Source of the DNA: Leptospira chreensis
GTDB taxonomy: Bacteria; Spirochaetota; Leptospiria; Leptospirales; Leptospiraceae
NCBI RefSeq assembly: GCF_016919165.1
Contig: NZ_JAFFPS010000053.1
Coordinates: 1 to 64,000 of the forward strand
Direction: 5' to 3'
DNA length: 64,000 bases
The translations under genes and the position numbers were made by a program. Position 1 is the stretch's first letter; each line of letters starts with the position of its first letter. This document shows positions 56,622 to 64,000 of this stretch, piece after piece. Under the pieces are notes generated by a model. The model searched no databases. It was given only the letters and a program-made list of their open reading frames with translations, and was not told the origin of the DNA.

Positions 56622-58634
56622 CTAGTCTATTTTTTTGAAATTCACACGTCTATTTCGAGATCGTCCTTCTTCTGTTTCATTCTCGGCAATCGGTTGGGAA
56701 TAATGGTAAGCTTGTACCTTCATTCGTTCCTTAGGAACACCTTTCACTCGCATATATTGATAAACAGAAAGAGCTCTATCCTCGCTAAGGCTAATGTTGT
56801 ATTCCTTATTCCCTATATTATCAGTATGTCCACCAATTTCAACTTTTTCATTCTTGTGTTGGATGAGGAAGTCGGCCAAAAGATCCAACTTTTTCTTATC
56901 TTCATCACTCAATACCCGTTCGTTGAATGGGAAATAAATAATTGTATTATACAAATTGTCAAAATCATTTAAATTTCTGAGATAAAGAACTGTTTCTTTT
57001 CCTTCCATTCCTGAAATTTTATCTTTGGAAAAGAGGAAAGTTTCCTCTTTATACCCTTTGGCTCTCACCAAAATTTCAAAATCCATTGTGGGAGATTTAT
57101 CTAAATCAAACCGTGCATCCTTTGCTTCTAATGATTTTCCTTTGCGAGTTAAATCATCAAAGTAATAACAAATGGCGTTAGGAATGACAAGGTCTGTTTT
57201 CCTATCCTTGACTATGAAACGAATGCCTTGGATGGTTTTATCCGGTCGTTCTTCTTTAATCGGACGGATCGGTTGTAAAATGATTTGAGAGTATTGTTCT
57301 TTATTCTTTCCCACATTTCCCCTCAGATCCAAAAGGACTTCTGTGGGATGAAATCCTGGAGAGGAAACTTCCACTCGATACAATTTGCCCGTTTTGATGG
57401 TGGTGCGAAAATTCTCCGCATCGGCAATGGATAAGTCGGCTCCAATTCGTTTGGAAGTGATCACTTGGATGGGTCTTGTTTCATCATAAATTTTGAGAGT
57501 CGAATCAAGTCCAATCATGATGGCTTCTGATCCATCGAGCACAAGTCCTCGAAATACAAATTCATAACTCCGACGTAGGTCTTCAGGAACCATGGTTCGG
57601 TAGATATCAAATTGGCCTTCCCCACCCGGACGGTTGGAAGAAAAATAAAACCACAAATCGTCAAAGGTAACAGAGATCCCTTCGTTATCACTTTCTTCCC
57701 AAAGGCTATAAGTGGAATAATCAGCTGGGGTATCAAAAGGGAATCCGGTAGATTCGCCTGACAGTTGTTGTTTGGTATTAAAAGGAGATCCTAATAATAT
57801 AGGAGGTTCAAAACTGTTTTGTGATTCATTATATTCACTGTAGTAAAAACTAAATTTACGATTTTTATCTCCGCGATTGGAACTAAAATACAACCGTAAA
57901 CCATCCCAATGGTAAGTAGGACTAATTTCATCATCTTTTGTATTGATGACTGTCCCCATAGAAATCGGTTTTTGCCAAACCCCATCCTTACAAGTGATTT
58001 TGGGTTTATCAGGTACAACTTCCTTTGTTCCGGTTGTGGGTTCTCGTTTGGAAATCCAAAGGTCAAAACCTCCCAGTCCCCCCGGACGGTTCGAAGAAAA
58101 TACCATAGAACAACCATCAGGCGAAACTGCAGGCATTTTATCTTCAAAGTGGGAGTTAACTTCGTTCATATGGATGGGAACAGACCAAAGGCCAGTTCTT
58201 TGGTTTATTTTTGTATAATATAAATTGAGTCCGTCATAACCTTCTCGATTCTTTTTGGGATCGGCTTGAGATTTGTCACGAACCGATGTAAAGTACAGTT
58301 CGTACGGTTTTTCCTCTTCATCAAAGAGGATGGAAAACATTCCTTCAAAATTAGTTGTATTTAATTCCCGAAAGTTCTTAGGAGGGGACCAAACCGGCAG
58401 TTTCATTCGATCGGGAAAACTTAAGTTTTCCGAAATCCAAATATCCATCCCCCCTTCTCCACCTGGACGGTTGGATTGGAACACCAAATACCGACCCGTT
58501 GGGGAAATGATGGGATTGTATTCCACATTTTGTGTGTTGAGTGGCTGGTAAAACCTTACATCCTTCACTTTCGGTAAAGGCTGCGCCAGGAGTGGAAATG
58601 CCGAAATGATTAAGGAAATAAGGAATTTTTTCAT
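56622..58634 (-). CDS. PD40-repeat OmpA-family outer-envelope protein
   Basis: The 670-residue protein has a signal peptide (ending FPLLAQ). Several TolB-like PD40 beta-propeller repeats follow, recognisable by repeated FxSNRPGG and F/D-x-W/Y strands (about 40-345), then a beta-sandwich part and a C-terminal OmpA domain (about 560-668) with GGHTDNIGNKEYN and LSEDRA that binds peptidoglycan. It should link the outer membrane to the cell wall while its propeller binds a partner. The downstream PilZ protein is coupled by two bases. Confidence 0.93.
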   Translation of the reverse strand: MKKFLISLIISAFPLLAQPLPKVKDVRFYQPLNTQNVEYNPIISPTGRYLVFQSNRPGGEGGMDIWISENLSFPDRMKLPVWSPPKNFRELNTTNFEGMFSILFDEEEKPYELYFTSVRDKSQADPKKNREGYDGLNLYYTKINQRTGLWSVPIHMNEVNSHFEDKMPAVSPDGCSMVFSSNRPGGLGGFDLWISKREPTTGTKEVVPDKPKITCKDGVWQKPISMGTVINTKDDEISPTYHWDGLRLYFSSNRGDKNRKFSFYYSEYNESQNSFEPPILLGSPFNTKQQLSGESTGFPFDTPADYSTYSLWEESDNEGISVTFDDLWFYFSSNRPGGEGQFDIYRTMVPEDLRRSYEFVFRGLVLDGSEAIMIGLDSTLKIYDETRPIQVITSKRIGADLSIADAENFRTTIKTGKLYRVEVSSPGFHPTEVLLDLRGNVGKNKEQYSQIILQPIRPIKEERPDKTIQGIRFIVKDRKTDLVIPNAICYYFDDLTRKGKSLEAKDARFDLDKSPTMDFEILVRAKGYKEETFLFSKDKISGMEGKETVLYLRNLNDFDNLYNTIIYFPFNERVLSDEDKKKLDLLADFLIQHKNEKVEIGGHTDNIGNKEYNISLSEDRALSVYQYMRVKGVPKERMKVQAYHYSQPIAENETEEGRSRNRRVNFKKID

Positions 58635-58728
58635 CTGCCGTCTCTCCTATGTATCGGCCAATCGGAATTTTCTGCCAAGGGAAAAATAAGGCTTTTAGGG
58701 GGAGGTGAACCGATAATCCTTCTCATTC

Positions 58729-59544
58729 ATGGCCGAAATCTTCGGAATCTTAAACATTACCACAGACTCATTTAGCGACGGGGGAAAATTCCTTAACCCA
58801 GACGATGCGATTGAACAAGGAAATAAACTCTTACAAGAGGGAGCTGATTGGTTGGATGTATCGGGCCAGTCCTCTAACATTAACGCGGCTTTAGTTTCTG
58901 AGGAAGAGGAATGGAAACGCGTCGAACCCGTGATTCGGCATTTTGTCCCCAAAGGGATTCGCATCAGTTTGGATAGTTTTCGCCCAACAGTTCAGAAAAA
59001 AGGAATTGAGGCCGGGGTACGTTGTATCAACGATATCACTGGTTTTACTTATGAAGGAGATCGTAGTTTTTTAAAACCAGCAATCCAAAAACACCCAGAA
59101 CTAAAACTCATCATCATGCATTCGCATAACAAAAACATTGCGAAATACAAATCGGAACTTACACCAGAAAAAGTAATCAGAAAGATCCAAGCTTTTTTCA
59201 GGGACCGCCGCTCCGACTTACTTGCCATGGACATACCAGAATCGGCACTTCACTATGATCCTGGTATGGGTTTTTTCTTAAGCGAAAATCCGATGGTATC
59301 CTTTCGGGTTTTACAAGAATTAGAAATCCTCAAATTAGAATTTCCACAATTGATGGTAGGAGTTTCCAGAAAGTCATTTCTTGGAAATGTGCTCGGTGAT
59401 TTATCAATTCCAGATAGAGAATTTGCTACTTTGGCCTGCGAACTCCATTTATTAAGATACAAAGTCCCCTTCATTCGGACGCATAACGTGCTTAAGCTGA
59501 GACAAGCAGAAAAAATTTGGAATTTATGCCAGGAAATGGAATGA
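58729..59544 (+). CDS. folP: Divergent dihydropteroate synthase
   Basis: DHPS joins p-aminobenzoate to the pterin in folate synthesis and is the sulfonamide target. The 271-residue TIM barrel keeps loop 1 (NITTDSFSDGG), CINDITG, MHSH, DPGMGFF, GVSRKSFLG and RTHNV. However, the usual loop 2 GGESTRPG reads V-S-G-Q47-S-S49-N50, changing the residues that in other enzymes contact p-aminobenzoate and sulfonamides (Thr to Ser, Arg to Asn, Glu to Gln). It may be a natural low-affinity enzyme or a relative with a different substrate. It is divergent from the OmpA-like gene. Confidence 0.88.
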   Translation: MAEIFGILNITTDSFSDGGKFLNPDDAIEQGNKLLQEGADWLDVSGQSSNINAALVSEEEEWKRVEPVIRHFVPKGIRISLDSFRPTVQKKGIEAGVRCINDITGFTYEGDRSFLKPAIQKHPELKLIIMHSHNKNIAKYKSELTPEKVIRKIQAFFRDRRSDLLAMDIPESALHYDPGMGFFLSENPMVSFRVLQELEILKLEFPQLMVGVSRKSFLGNVLGDLSIPDREFATLACELHLLRYKVPFIRTHNVLKLRQAEKIWNLCQEME

Positions 59545-59580
59545 AAAAAACGAAGTCGAAAGGAAAGAAAAAGTCTTTCT

Positions 59581-60504
59581 TTAACTTCGCCCAGAACGAG
59601 AAGCTTTCCGAATGTCTCTTCCTTCTTTAGACAAAGTAGGAAAAAAGGAAGATTCAGGAACCGCATATCCTTTTTCGACCGCCTTACGGTAGTAAGGCAA
59701 AAGCCCATCCCATTTAGGAAAATCTTTTAAAACGAGTAATGTATCACGCCAAACTTCCAAAAAACCGATTTGAGACTTTTCGCCAGCAGTAGCCGATTCT
59801 GCCCACTTTATAGCTTCTTCGTAACGACCTAATTCATAATTGGCTTTGACAAAATAAAAATGAAATTCCTTATTCTTTTTGGCCGCAACTTCCAAAGACT
59901 TTGCGTAATCTAACAAACTATACCAGTTCCCTTTTTGTACTTGGATGTCTGCCATTCCATACAGTGCATTTTCATGGAAAGGAACTACTTCTAATATCTG
60001 ATTCAAATAACCTTCCGCATAAACAAAGTTACCTGTTTGTATATAATAATTGGCTAACTCTTCGTATGCGTATAATTCCCATCCCTTTACCCTGGATAAG
60101 GCATCTAACAAAACGACTTTTTCCTCGTTTCGCAAACGGATTTCCAGTTCTTTTAAAATTGTTGTGTAAGTGACGGAAGAACGTGAGGGAGCTTCCTTTG
60201 CAACCTTTTGTTTCAGGGGTTCAAATTCATCCAACAAAAAGTAGAACCGAAGTCGGTTCAAATGGACAACTACTTCATTTGGGTTGGTTTGAATGCACTT
60301 GTCCCAAACCGATTCCGCTTGGTCCAATTGGATGGACTTGGACAATCGAATTCCTTCCGCATTGCAGTCGCTTGCTTGTGAATTTGCCAGTTCCAAAAAC
60401 AAAGTATCCGATTCCAATTCATCTTGTTTTGCGATGGGATATCTACATCCGAAGGAAACTAAAATAGAACAAAAGTATAAGATGTATAAAATACGAAATT
60501 TCAA
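59581..60504 (-). CDS. TPR-repeat lipoprotein
   Basis: The 307-residue product has a signal sequence ending with Cys20 (VSFGC), a probable lipid attachment site, followed by tetratricopeptide-like helical repeats (about 45-245) with segments such as EELANYYIQTGNFVYAEGYL. TPR lipoproteins usually scaffold protein complexes in the envelope; no enzyme motif is present. It starts one base after the preceding TPR gene ends, so both form one operon. Its 3' end lies 36 bases from folP. Confidence 0.82.
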   Translation of the reverse strand: MKFRILYILYFCSILVSFGCRYPIAKQDELESDTLFLELANSQASDCNAEGIRLSKSIQLDQAESVWDKCIQTNPNEVVVHLNRLRFYFLLDEFEPLKQKVAKEAPSRSSVTYTTILKELEIRLRNEEKVVLLDALSRVKGWELYAYEELANYYIQTGNFVYAEGYLNQILEVVPFHENALYGMADIQVQKGNWYSLLDYAKSLEVAAKKNKEFHFYFVKANYELGRYEEAIKWAESATAGEKSQIGFLEVWRDTLLVLKDFPKWDGLLPYYRKAVEKGYAVPESSFFPTLSKEGRDIRKASRSGRS

Positions 60505-60505
60505 T

Positions 60506-61420
60506 CTAGGTCGGCCTTTCGGGATCTGTCTTTTCCTTCATCTTTTGAGCAAATACCAAATATTGCATCGCTTTTTCAGGGTTTCCATTGAAAAGATATA
60601 ACAAACTTAAATCCAAAGCTTCCTGTGCATCCGGGGGGGAAAACTCTTCTGGATTCTCTTTGGAGAGTTCTAATTTGGTTTGGAACTCTTTTAATTTCTT
60701 TTTGGCTTTGGATTGGATCCGAACCAAACTTTCATGAGCCACTCCATCTTCTTCTTGCCATGCCGCATGCAAACTTTCATTAAAATTTGTAAATCCCACA
60801 TCCTCTTTCACCATAGTAGTGAGTAGTGTGGCCGATGCTTTGTAATTTCCTTGTTTGGCAAGGATTTCGGATTGGATGATTTTTAATTGAGCATTCCCGG
60901 GATATAGAATCAAGTAACGTTCAATCATTTTTAAACTTTCTGGAAAACGATTCCTTTCGTAATAAAACATCGCAAGCCCTCCTAAAGCTGATTTATGGTC
61001 TGGTTCGATTTTAATGACATTATTGAGATAAACTTCGGTTTTTTCATCGTTGCCTAACTTCTGATAGGCTTGGGCGAGTAATAAATGAGCGGAGATAAAT
61101 TTCTTTTCAAAGGTTAAAGTTTGTTTCAGAAAACTGATGGCTTTTTCAGTTTCCTCATGTTTGTAAAGAGAAACAGCTAGATTATAACAGTTTTTAACAT
61201 TGGCATTCAGTTTGTATGCCTTAGAAAACAAAGGAATTGCTGCTTCATGTTTCCCTTGTTTGGCGTAAATCACTCCCAAATTCTGTAAGGCCAAATGGTA
61301 ATTTGGATCCTTCTCCAGTAAAACTTTGTATTGGGCCTCGGCACGATCCCACTCGCCGTTTCGCTCCAAACGGACTGCTTCATTGAACAAGGATTGAATT
61401 TCTTGTGCCATACTAGCCAT
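60506..61420 (-). CDS. TPR-repeat protein, cytoplasmic
   Basis: From ATG 61420 the protein has about 304 residues and six or seven tetratricopeptide repeats (for example NLGVIYAKQGKHEAAIPLF), with a charged linker (about 230-265). There is no signal sequence, so it is probably cytoplasmic. An in-frame ATG lies at 61411 as well, and the frame is open to 61495; the starts are not distinguished by ribosome binding sites. It is paired with the downstream TPR lipoprotein. Confidence 0.85.
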   Translation of the reverse strand: MASMAQEIQSLFNEAVRLERNGEWDRAEAQYKVLLEKDPNYHLALQNLGVIYAKQGKHEAAIPLFSKAYKLNANVKNCYNLAVSLYKHEETEKAISFLKQTLTFEKKFISAHLLLAQAYQKLGNDEKTEVYLNNVIKIEPDHKSALGGLAMFYYERNRFPESLKMIERYLILYPGNAQLKIIQSEILAKQGNYKASATLLTTMVKEDVGFTNFNESLHAAWQEEDGVAHESLVRIQSKAKKKLKEFQTKLELSKENPEEFSPPDAQEALDLSLLYLFNGNPEKAMQYLVFAQKMKEKTDPERPT

Positions 61421-61518
61421 TATCGTTTCAGAAACGAATCTCCCCCGAGAAAATTTATCACGAGATTGGAAAAACCTTCCGAAAGGTACACACAAGAGTC
61501 CAGAGGAAGGGGAAAGTT

Positions 61519-62400
61519 ATGCAAAGACTCATACTTATATCAATTATGTTGTGGCTGGTGTCCTGCAGTTCTGCTGACGCTACCCGAAGAGATTATAGCG
61601 CTTCCGGCGATCCGGAAGATATTTTTTTTGAACGTTCTGGAAAGTCAAAACCAGCGAGTCAAACTAAGTCGGAAGACCCAGTGGCTCGTTCCATCATTGA
61701 CGATTTAGATTCCAATGCAAAAACAGCAACACCTGTCGCCGCAGCAATCCCTGTGAAAAAACCGGCAGATCAGTTTGATGAAGTCGGTTTATCATCCTGG
61801 TATGGACAAAAGTTTCAAGGTCGTCCGACTGCGAGTGGAGAGCCATTTGATCGAATGAAAATGACGGGTGCTCATAGAACACTCCCGATTGGAAGTGTGA
61901 TCAAAATCCAAAACTTAGAAAACAATAAAGAAGCAGTGGTTCGTATCAACGATCGTGGACCATTTGTGGATGAACGTATTGTGGATGTATCCGAAAAAAC
62001 CGCTGAACTTTTAGAGTTTAAGGACAAAGGAATTACCAAAGTTGGGATCAAAGTTCTCAAAAAAGGAGAGGATGATCTGGGCGACGATTTGGATGATTCT
62101 GATCTTTTAGATGATGCTCCGGCAAAACCAGAAAAACTCACACCGGTCAAACCGGGTGTCGTGAAGCCGGTCGCTGCGGGAAAAGGCTTTACTGTGCAAG
62201 TGGGAGTCTTTCAGGAAAAAGAAAGAGCCATCAAATATCAAGAAAACATGAAATCTGAATACAACCAATCCGTGTTCGTAACTCCCAGAGATGGAAAGTT
62301 CGTAGTTCAAGTTGGGGATTTTGCAGACCGCACCAAAGCGGAATCTCTCAAATCAAAATTGAAATACGACGGGATTGATTGTTTTATCGCAAATCGTTAG
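61519..62400 (+). CDS. RlpA-family septal-ring lipoprotein with a SPOR domain
   Basis: RlpA proteins cleave peptidoglycan strands without peptide stems and gather at division sites through SPOR. The 293-residue product has a lipobox ending at Cys16 (LVSC), a linker, the double-psi beta-barrel core (about 95-180) with SSWYGQKFQGRPTASGEPFD and RINDRGPFVDERIVDVS segments, an acidic Asp-rich stretch and a C-terminal SPOR domain (about 225-292). Catalytic Asp and His positions look kept (RGPF, GAHRTLP). A GGAAGG-like stretch lies upstream of ATG 61519. Confidence 0.92.
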   Translation: MQRLILISIMLWLVSCSSADATRRDYSASGDPEDIFFERSGKSKPASQTKSEDPVARSIIDDLDSNAKTATPVAAAIPVKKPADQFDEVGLSSWYGQKFQGRPTASGEPFDRMKMTGAHRTLPIGSVIKIQNLENNKEAVVRINDRGPFVDERIVDVSEKTAELLEFKDKGITKVGIKVLKKGEDDLGDDLDDSDLLDDAPAKPEKLTPVKPGVVKPVAAGKGFTVQVGVFQEKERAIKYQENMKSEYNQSVFVTPRDGKFVVQVGDFADRTKAESLKSKLKYDGIDCFIANR

Positions 62401-62414
62401 TTTCTCCCATCCGA

Positions 62415-62447
62415 CCGGGCAAATGGCTATCTCGCCGATTTGCTCGG
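62415..62447 (+). terminator. Strong hairpin after the rlpA-like gene
   Basis: CCGGGCAAAT (62415-62424) pairs with ATTTGCTCGG (62438-62447) with one G-U pair, and a GGC/GCC pair extends it inside. It lies 15 bases after the stop. No T run follows, so it may terminate with rho or stabilise the mRNA end. Confidence 0.5.
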
Positions 62448-62522
62448 GAAGGTTGGAAAATGAATTGATTTCGCATTTCCGCCTGTTACGATTTCGTATT
62501 AAATTAGCAACTAGAAGACCCT

Positions 62523-64000
62523 ATGAGTGAAAGCATATTATCCGTTGACCACATACTAACAAATTATTATACATTCGGTAGTTTAATTGTCACTGTCCTC
62601 CTTACGGTCTTGACTACATTCTTCTTCTCACTGAAAGACAAAACAGTCGCCACCAAACACATGGCTCTTGCCTGTTTGTTTTTAGGATTGTTCCAGTTCG
62701 GATACCTTTTGGGAGCTTTTTATTACCATCCCATTGCTTCCTACCATCGTTGGATCACTGGCGGAATCATCCTCTTTGGAATCATTCATTTTGGTCAGTT
62801 CTTCTTTCGTTTCCCTGATAACGAAAACCCAAAAGCAGCTCGCATCATCCTGGCGATCCTTCATGCCGTTGCGATTGTTGTTGTTTTGTGGTTCCTAGTG
62901 ACTGTATCCCAAGGGGAAAGAAAATACCACTTCACCGCCCACCACTGGGATTTTAATTCAGAAGGTGCCAGTAGGATTTTAAGTTTCTTTATTGCTGCTT
63001 ATTCCTTTATCAACTTCCTAGTGCTTCCCGGTTACCGATTATTCCATGTTGCCAAAGAAAAACGCGGAACCTTGATCATTATGTTAATTGCAGCCTTAAT
63101 CGCAGCAATTGTTCCCAACATAACAAACGTTATGAGTCGTGATGGGGCAATGGAACGTTCCACTTACCTCACTGCTCTTGTATTACTTTTCACTTTTACT
63201 TTTTTCATTATCACTATTACATTTATCAATAACAGTAGTGAACGAACCACATTCATGGTGAAGATTGTGGGAATTTCATTTGTTACCATTCTCCTCATCA
63301 TGCAAGCCTTCAGTTATTTGGTGGATCAAGAAAAAGAGACATCTTTTGACAATACTGCCATCCAAAAGGCTCTTCGTGCCGCGGAAGGTGGAGAACGTTC
63401 CAAAGACATCTTATTTGTGATTGAATACGATTCCGTTGGGCAAAATCTAAAAAAGGCTTATTTACCAGCATCTGTCAATGTGGATCTGCCATTAGTCCAA
63501 GCGGATCTTTACAACACAGCCTTATATGATGAAGTAGTGACCATAGCGGAAGCCGATTATAGAAATTCTCTTAAAGCAAGTTTATCGAAAACACCATACT
63601 ACTTTGAAGGTTATAAAAATGCCATCCTAGAGTTTTTGGAAGAAAATCCAGATTCAGAAGGAGCCGAACTAAAGGTAGAGGTTTCTAAATTAATTGAAAA
63701 ACTGAATCGCAGAACCTTCATCAACACAAACAAACTCGGTGATATTTTACCAGACCAGTTTTGTGAAGAAGGTGTTAAATACGTTGAAAAGGTGAAAAAC
63801 GTAGATAGCTTCCGCGATGCCATTCTCAAACATGTAAACGATTGTAAGTGGGACGGAAAAGAAATTTCAGGACGAGACCTCCGCGTGGAAATGTTGAAGT
63901 TCTTCCGTTATTTCAAACCAGACTTAACCAGACACTATAGAAAAGATTTGGATGGCGTTTCGCATTACGTTGCTTATATGACTTATGACTCGAAAAAGAA
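62523..64000 (+). CDS. Large multi-helix membrane sensor protein, 3' end outside the window
   Basis: ATG 62523 opens a frame that stays open for all 492 remaining codons, so the gene continues past the window. The N-terminal half holds about seven membrane helices (within residues 15-265), with tracts such as FLGLFQFGYLLGAFYY and LVLLFTFTFFIITITFI. The following soluble part is helical and charged. The layout resembles 7TM-type sensor modules that precede phosphatase, cyclase or kinase domains, but the output domain is not in this window. The ribosome binding site is weak. Confidence 0.8.
   Translation, partial: MSESILSVDHILTNYYTFGSLIVTVLLTVLTTFFFSLKDKTVATKHMALACLFLGLFQFGYLLGAFYYHPIASYHRWITGGIILFGIIHFGQFFFRFPDNENPKAARIILAILHAVAIVVVLWFLVTVSQGERKYHFTAHHWDFNSEGASRILSFFIAAYSFINFLVLPGYRLFHVAKEKRGTLIIMLIAALIAAIVPNITNVMSRDGAMERSTYLTALVLLFTFTFFIITITFINNSSERTTFMVKIVGISFVTILLIMQAFSYLVDQEKETSFDNTAIQKALRAAEGGERSKDILFVIEYDSVGQNLKKAYLPASVNVDLPLVQADLYNTALYDEVVTIAEADYRNSLKASLSKTPYYFEGYKNAILEFLEENPDSEGAELKVEVSKLIEKLNRRTFINTNKLGDILPDQFCEEGVKYVEKVKNVDSFRDAILKHVNDCKWDGKEISGRDLRVEMLKFFRYFKPDLTRHYRKDLDGVSHYVAYMTYDSKK

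Noticed and set aside
59541..59630. Thirty-codon Lys-rich frame overlapping the folP stop (ATGA)
   Set aside because: It begins with a tempting coupled start, but most of it overlaps the 3' end of the opposite TPR gene, and its second half (ending in Leu-rich codons) looks like antisense, not a protein.
59253..59708. Minus-strand frame of 151 codons inside folP and the TPR lipoprotein gene
   Set aside because: It lies antisense to the well-supported folP gene and has no homology-like motif or ribosome binding site.
1..64000. tRNA, rRNA, CRISPR, IS element or prophage
   Set aside because: I found no cloverleaf-like or rRNA-like stretch, no regularly spaced repeats and no transposase, integrase or phage structural genes in the translated frames; a tool search with tRNAscan-type models would be needed to be sure about tRNAs.

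Overview
The window is a gene-dense, moderately AT-rich bacterial chromosome segment that most probably comes from a Leptospira species (inference from gene content). The supporting features are a flgN-flgK-flgL-fliW-csrA flagellar cluster of spirochaete order, lipoproteins with loose spirochaetal lipoboxes, two proteins of the DUF1577/PilZ-like type I associate with Leptospira, two-component and RsbU-type signalling genes, and many exported proteins without clear homologues. A saprophytic or environmental lineage is possible but not shown. I saw no rRNA, tRNA, CRISPR array, insertion sequence, prophage or replication origin. No gene-free stretch exceeds about 300 bases; the longest is 7694-7986.

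Layout. 1-1448: the end of a SUFU-domain protein and an unknown protein. 1550-1624: an unlisted-size 24-residue Lys/Ala-rich gene with its own terminator. 1784-7693: a quinone-oxidoreductase-like gene divergent from gcvT-gcvH-gcvP and a thioredoxin-fold [2Fe-2S] ferredoxin. 7987-17069: a dihaem cytochrome c, a secreted papain-like protease with FN3 repeats and its small exported partner, a membrane protein with an S4-like voltage-sensor helix, and the fused mutase IcmF. 17173-22390: lipid and envelope genes (PlsC, PAP2, flippase) and two exported unknowns. 22387-27014: a REC-HATPase fusion and a three-gene operon holding an HtrA-type protease next to what looks like its degenerate, inactive paralogue. 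27187-32266: a rhodanese lacking its catalytic Cys, a GH31 glycosidase of the YihQ type, a metallophosphoesterase, OsmC and a DUF374 acyltransferase. 32327-36790: the flagellar cluster.

36877-39860: small zinc-binding proteins, a Mpo1-like membrane protein, a lipoprotein, aat and an exported unknown. 39873-52662: one long run of plus-strand genes with a PilZ-like protein, an ECF sigma factor among small membrane proteins, a PhoB/PhoR-like pair, argJ, a pseudo-phosphatase/phosphatase pair of the RsbU type, an M50-like protease, UDP-glucuronate decarboxylase and a lone PntA-type subunit. 52723-58634: minus-strand LpxL-like acyltransferase, PAP2, hisS, a PilZ protein and a PD40-OmpA protein. 58729-64000: a divergent dihydropteroate synthase, two TPR proteins, an RlpA-SPOR lipoprotein and the start of a large membrane sensor.

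A recurring theme is an enzyme paired with, or replaced by, a version that has lost its catalytic residues (HtrA, the RsbU phosphatase, rhodanese). This theme and the Lys/Ala microprotein are the best places to look for undescribed biology. Residue-level comparisons with named families were made from memory and by eye, without alignment software.
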